Below the pieces are notes generated by a model. The model searched no databases, was not told the DNA's origin, and saw only the letters and a program-made list of their open reading frames with translations. From the NCBI GenBank assembly GCA_002293855.1, contig DBEB01000008.1, positions 1 through 27,329 of the forward strand: a DNA stretch of 27,329 nt, read 5' to 3'. Of the stretch, positions 22,894 through 27,329 are shown in pieces (the stretch's first letter is position 1; the number at the start of each line of letters is the position of its first letter). The stretch is from Candidatus Falkowbacteria bacterium UBA917 (GTDB taxonomy: Bacteria > Patescibacteriota > Patescibacteriia > Patescibacteriales > Patescibacteriaceae). Both the position numbers and the translations under genes were made by a program.

Positions 22894-22902
22894 TGCTATA
22901 CT
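22894..22902 (+). promoter_or_regulatory. Extended -10 promoter of the lamin-tail surface protein gene
   Basis: TGCTATACT on the plus strand, the mirror image of the site at 22861-22869; together they form a perfect 10-bp inverted repeat (CAGTATAGCA / TGCTATACTG). The leader is about 14 nt with no Shine-Dalgarno. Confidence 0.65.
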
Positions 22903-22922
22903 GAGAGTAAATAATTTTCTCT

Positions 22923-25493
22923 ATGCCCGCTCTCTTCAGACGGCATCAACGCTCCTTTTTAATCGGCTCCATCATCCTAGCCGCTTTTATAATCCTCAGC
23001 TCAAGCTCAGTTACTAATAGTAGCCCCGTCATCAGCCAAGTACAGATCAGTGGTGCTGACAACAAAACCAAACAAGACTTCATCAAGATCTTTAATCCCG
23101 ACCCAATCCCCTTTGACCTCAAAGGCCATCGACTCATCAAACGCACCCAGACCGGCGCGAGCGACAGCTCCATCAAATCCTTCACCGCCGAAACTATCAT
23201 TCCGGCGGGCGGCTATTTCACTTGGGCTAATTCCGAAGACGGTTTTGCTGATAGTCTAGGAGCTGACAGCGCCACCACTAACAGTCTCTCCCCAGATAAC
23301 GGCATCGCCCTGCGCCAAGGCGCTATTGACGAAGGCGTTATTATTGATTCAGTCGCTTGGGGCGAAGCCGACAATGGCCTCGCTGAAGGCGCCATCTTTG
23401 CCACTAACCCTAGCGCCGGTCAAATCCTTACCCGTAAAAATAATAACGATACTGATAATAACGCCGCTGACTTTTATCTCGCCGAACCAGGCAGCTCCAG
23501 CGAAACCAATACCCCAGCTACTCCGAGCCAAGGCTCAAACGGCTCAGCCTCTATCGGTTACACCGATCAAATTTTTATCAATGAATTAGTCAGCGACCCC
23601 AGTGACGACGCTACTGAATGGGTCGAGCTTTATAATACCAGCAACCAGAGTTTCAATCTTGATCGCTGGACTCTCGAAGACGGCTCAGGCACCAAAACCA
23701 TCTTAACTGGCACTATCACCAAATACCTAGTCATCGATAGCCCCAAAGGCAATTTAAACAACACCGGCGACATCCTGATCCTCAAAGATCCTAGCGGCCA
23801 AGTCATTGACACTATGAGCTATGGCGACTGGCTAGAAGGCAAAACCAATGCTCCTGTCGCCAAGAAATCCCATTCCCTCGCCCTCAAAACCGATGGCTCG
23901 AGCACTGGCCTTGATGCCGACGATTGGGCCATCACTAGCTCCATCACCAAAAACGCTAGCAACCTTATCAATTCAGATGACAGCAATTCCACCAGCTCTG
24001 ACGACAGCAAAATAACTTGCCCTCTCATCATCAATGAAGTTCTACCCGATCCACTAGGAGCTGATTTACTCGGCGAATTCATCGAAATCTACAATCCGGG
24101 CAATACCACCATTGACCTCATCGGCTGGTCGCTCTCTATCAATAATCAACTGCCCTACATCTTTGGTTTGCAAAGCCTAGCACCCTTGAACTATCTCAGC
24201 CTGCCTCGCTCGATCAGCAAGCTCGTCCTGGCTAATGACGGCGCCACCATCAATCTCAGCGCCCCTGCAAGCGAAAAAGCCTGCTTCAAGCTCAAATATA
24301 CCAAGTCTAGCCCAGGAGCAAGCTACGGCTTCAACAATAATACTCTTACTTGGTCAAAACCGCACGAGCAATGGTCAAGACAACCCACTCCCGGCGGCAC
24401 AAATTCCAATCTCACTATCAATCAAGCTCCCAATCCCGTTATCAACTACAGTTTAAGCGGCGAGACCATCAGTTTTGACGCCAGTGACACTAGTGACCCC
24501 AATGCTGATAGTCTGAGTTTTGAGTGGCAATTTGGTGACGGCTCCAGCAGCCTAGAGATCGCCGGTTCTCATCTTTACAACACAGCAGGCAACTACATCA
24601 TTAAACTCAGCGCTAGCGACGGCTCATTGACCGTAAGTACCAAGCTCAGCATCAAGATCGGCGACTCATCAAGCAGCAGCACCAAAAACACTTTAGTTTC
24701 TCCTAGCAAAATCATTCCAGCAAACAATCCGCCTCAGACCAAAACCAAAACCACCAACACCAAATCGAGCACCGTTAAAAAATCTAGCACAAGTACTACT
24801 AGCGCGAACAACCCCACTATCCAGTTGACTGGCACCGTTCTCGACAGACCAGGCACCTTTAGCTCACTCTATTTTTTCATGCTACCAAGCGGCGAATCTC
24901 AAGCTTGGCAAATCTATCGCCAAAAAGGCCAATTACCAGAACTTGCCCCAGGTCAGCAGATCAGCGTCCATGGCCGCCGCTCGAGCATTGCCAATATCAA
25001 ACGCCTCCTGATCACTGAAACAAGCGACATTAGCATTGGCGATCTCGGACCACTAGCTAGAGCCACTCCAATCCAGCTCGATCAAGCCAGCAACTATCTC
25101 GGACAATTAGTCACGGTTAGCGGCGAAATCACTGATCGCGCCAAAGACAGCTTTTATCTAGACGACGATAGCACTGACATCTTAGTCCGCCTCAAAGCCG
25201 GCACCGGCCTCTCATCAAGCAGTTTTAATCCAGGCACTAGTCACAGTATCACTGGTCTACTCGTTATGGGCAGTCAGGAGCTCGAACTCTGGCCGAGATC
25301 ATTAACTGATACTGATCTCAATACCAATTCCAGTGCCAACAAGCTCAGTCCTACCAGTTCACTAGCCGCCAGTACCGAAGCTAAAACCAACCAAGAGCTC
25401 CTTGCTCATATCCTTATTGGACTTGGCACCCTGCTAGTTATCAGCGCCATTATCATGATCAAAAGACTAAAAAATAAAGCTAATATTAAATAA
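22923..25493 (+). CDS. Cell-surface protein with lamin-tail and PKD domains
   Basis: 856 aa. A hydrophobic signal or anchor lies at 12-27. Three lamin-tail-like domains follow: about 35-185, 215-345 (INELVSDPSDDATEWVELYN) and 365-490 (INEVLPDPLGADLLGEFIEI). A PKD domain covers about 503-580 (FEWQFGDGSS at 533-542). After a Ser/Thr/Lys linker (580-632) comes a beta-rich region (633-795) that looks like two OB-fold-like units (LTGTVLDRPG; VTVSGEITDRAKDSFYLDDD). A membrane helix at 828-846 and a basic tail end the chain. So it should span the envelope and display repeats outside, for adhesion or binding (inference). No catalytic motif and no sortase signal are seen. It is monocistronic and the largest gene in the window. 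Confidence 0.88.
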   Translation: MPALFRRHQRSFLIGSIILAAFIILSSSSVTNSSPVISQVQISGADNKTKQDFIKIFNPDPIPFDLKGHRLIKRTQTGASDSSIKSFTAETIIPAGGYFTWANSEDGFADSLGADSATTNSLSPDNGIALRQGAIDEGVIIDSVAWGEADNGLAEGAIFATNPSAGQILTRKNNNDTDNNAADFYLAEPGSSSETNTPATPSQGSNGSASIGYTDQIFINELVSDPSDDATEWVELYNTSNQSFNLDRWTLEDGSGTKTILTGTITKYLVIDSPKGNLNNTGDILILKDPSGQVIDTMSYGDWLEGKTNAPVAKKSHSLALKTDGSSTGLDADDWAITSSITKNASNLINSDDSNSTSSDDSKITCPLIINEVLPDPLGADLLGEFIEIYNPGNTTIDLIGWSLSINNQLPYIFGLQSLAPLNYLSLPRSISKLVLANDGATINLSAPASEKACFKLKYTKSSPGASYGFNNNTLTWSKPHEQWSRQPTPGGTNSNLTINQAPNPVINYSLSGETISFDASDTSDPNADSLSFEWQFGDGSSSLEIAGSHLYNTAGNYIIKLSASDGSLTVSTKLSIKIGDSSSSSTKNTLVSPSKIIPANNPPQTKTKTTNTKSSTVKKSSTSTTSANNPTIQLTGTVLDRPGTFSSLYFFMLPSGESQAWQIYRQKGQLPELAPGQQISVHGRRSSIANIKRLLITETSDISIGDLGPLARATPIQLDQASNYLGQLVTVSGEITDRAKDSFYLDDDSTDILVRLKAGTGLSSSSFNPGTSHSITGLLVMGSQELELWPRSLTDTDLNTNSSANKLSPTSSLAASTEAKTNQELLAHILIGLGTLLVISAIIMIKRLKNKANIK

Positions 25494-25509
25494 AATAATC
25501 CCATAAGTC

Positions 25510-25538
25510 TTGACTCGAGCTTATTTTTATGCTAACTT
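25510..25538 (+). promoter_or_regulatory. Promoter of the 150-aa orphan gene
   Basis: -35 TTGACT (25510-25515), 17-nt spacer ending TGC, -10 TAACTT (25533-25538). The leader is about 38 nt, longer than most here, and ends with AGGGG 7 nt before the ATG. Confidence 0.65.
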
Positions 25539-25582
25539 TATCGAGCAGCAAATAGTTCATTTACATATTTATAGGGGTTAAA

Positions 25583-26035
25583 ATGTCCTTACAAACAACA
25601 ACAGACCTTAGTCCGGTCAAAACGATTACCGAGCTATCAAGTGACCAAGTCACAAAAGTTTCCAATGTTCTGATTCAATTGCCTGAAACAATATCAAATC
25701 CCAGGCATTATGATAATTTAACTGACTTGATCAACGAATCTAATCAATCGATTAACCGTGGACTAGTCATTTTAAAAACTCAAACAGAGTCCGGAGCAAT
25801 CAGTAATCATATAGTCAATTGCCAGTATTACAATATCAGCAATGGCAACTACGGCCATCAAGCGGTCGCTAATATCAGCATTGAACGTTACAATAAATCT
25901 AATATTCATTATATCGTTATTAGCATTCAGATCATCAAGCAAGAACACAAAACAATCATGACCTTTGGTCAAGAACCTAATTCACAAAATTCAATTTATA
26001 TCTGTCCCAATTTGTACATTTCATTCATCAACTAA
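25583..26035 (+). CDS. Hypothetical protein, no recognised domain
   Basis: 150 aa. The ATG at 25583 is preceded by AGGGG at a proper distance, one of the few Shine-Dalgarno sites here. The protein is soluble, with no signal peptide or membrane helix, and rich in Asn, Ile, Ser and Gln. The second half looks beta-rich (HYIVISIQIIKQEHKTIMTF), and its N-terminal third may be helical. The codons are more AT-rich than those of the neighbouring M16, isomerase and surface-protein genes, and it sits between a long surface-protein gene and the rRNA operon. These features would fit a late acquisition, but they are weak evidence. Function unknown. Confidence 0.7.
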   Translation: MSLQTTTDLSPVKTITELSSDQVTKVSNVLIQLPETISNPRHYDNLTDLINESNQSINRGLVILKTQTESGAISNHIVNCQYYNISNGNYGHQAVANISIERYNKSNIHYIVISIQIIKQEHKTIMTFGQEPNSQNSIYICPNLYISFIN

Positions 26036-26053
26036 CCCATCTCTATACACAAA

Positions 26054-26081
26054 AAGACCGGTAACAACCGGTCTTCTTTTT
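26054..26081 (+). terminator. Intrinsic terminator after the 150-aa gene
   Basis: 9-bp perfect stem AAGACCGGT/ACCGGTCTT (26054-26062, 26067-26075) with an AACA loop and a following T-run. It separates this gene from the convergent rRNA operon. Confidence 0.92.
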
Positions 26082-26126
26082 ATTTAAAAACGCTTTTGGG
26101 TAATAAAAAACCAGCTTATAAGCATT

Positions 26127-26244
26127 GTCTTGGCGCTGACCTACTTTGCCAGGGCTCAGGCCCAAGTATCATCGGCCTTAAAGGGCTTAGCTTCTGAGTT
26201 CGGGATGGGATCAGGCGTACCCCCTTTGGTAGAAGCACCAAGAC
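26127..26244 (-). rRNA. rrf: 5S ribosomal RNA
   Basis: About 118 nt with the usual 5S core: minus-strand GATCCCATCCCGAACTC, then AAGCTAAGC, GCCGATGATA and AGTAGGTCAGCGCC. The terminal helix GTCTTGGTGC/GCGCCAAGAC is intact and extends a few pairs beyond (AATG/CATT), probably the processing stem. It lies about 100 nt after 23S. A T-run at 26105-26110 next to a short palindrome (GCTTATAAGC) probably ends the operon. Exact ends are estimated from the helix. Confidence 0.95.
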
Positions 26245-26247
26245 AAT

Positions 26248-26261
26248 GCCAGTAAACTGGC
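26248..26261 (-). other. Hairpin in the 23S-5S spacer
   Basis: GCCAG/CTGGC with a 4-nt loop just before the 5S 5' end. The spacer (26245-26345) also has GTTTCGTTT near 26266 and its complement AACGAAAC near 26302, and an imperfect CACT...AGTG stem at the 23S end; these are probably processing stems. No tRNA is in the spacer. Confidence 0.45.
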
Positions 26262-26345
26262 TTCTTAGTTTCGTTTGTATCAAAGAACAAATAAAATAAA
26301 TAAACGAAACACTTTCTTAAACAAATATTTAAGATAAGAGTGTGG

Positions 26346-27329
<984 letters not shown>

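Overview
The window reads as a stretch of bacterial chromosome from a small-genome member of the Candidate Phyla Radiation (Patescibacteria). This is inferred from content, not from a phylogeny. It combines a Cys-rich CGNG-repeat secreted protein, a lamin-tail-domain surface protein, pilin-like and coiled-coil secreted proteins, a fused phosphoglucose/phosphomannose isomerase and many orphan membrane proteins with a normal bacterial core (dnaG, rpoD, greA, rnhB, FKBP, ABC-F, tRNA-Asn, 23S-5S). TGA is used as a stop at two places (genes ending at 6004 and 18992), so the standard bacterial code fits. No phage, transposase, CRISPR array or defence gene is visible.

Layout. 1-1313: a truncated secreted Cys-rich protein. 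1314-3004: a two-gene ATP-grasp / receiver-domain unit. 3080-5905: a secreted coiled-coil protein, an M23 peptidase, a small membrane protein and a DEDDy exonuclease. 6004-8659: a DksA-like protein, a polytopic membrane protein carrying a pilin-like tail, and an AI-2E family permease. 8774-12070: rnhB, a membrane protein with Cys-paired repeats, a secreted helical protein, FKBP and greA. 12122-13573: an ABC-F ATPase. 13574-13946: tRNA-Asn with terminators and a partial copy of its 3' end. 14019-17883: a hypothetical gene, dnaG and rpoD in one operon. 18042-19501: two hypothetical genes. 19738-25493: an M16 peptidase, a PGI/PMI-type isomerase, a 121-nt nested hairpin element, a tiny membrane protein and a large lamin-tail/PKD surface protein. 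25583-26035: an orphan gene. 26127-27329: 5S and the 3' part of 23S rRNA on the minus strand.

The genes fall into a core information-processing set and an envelope set. The envelope set covers wall hydrolysis, surface display, a pilin-like membrane protein and disulfide-rich exported domains, as would suit a cell that lives in contact with others (inference).

The clearest unexplained signal is in the control regions. Nine candidate promoters carry an extended -10 with the core TGCTA. Several genes (rnhB, greA, the gene starting at 10398, the dnaG operon leader gene, the 68-aa gene) start 2-6 nt after a good -10 box and so should give leaderless or nearly leaderless mRNAs. Recognisable Shine-Dalgarno sequences are rare, the clearest being in front of two orphan genes. 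The plus strand is C-rich and G-poor whichever way genes run, which suggests the minus strand is the leading strand.
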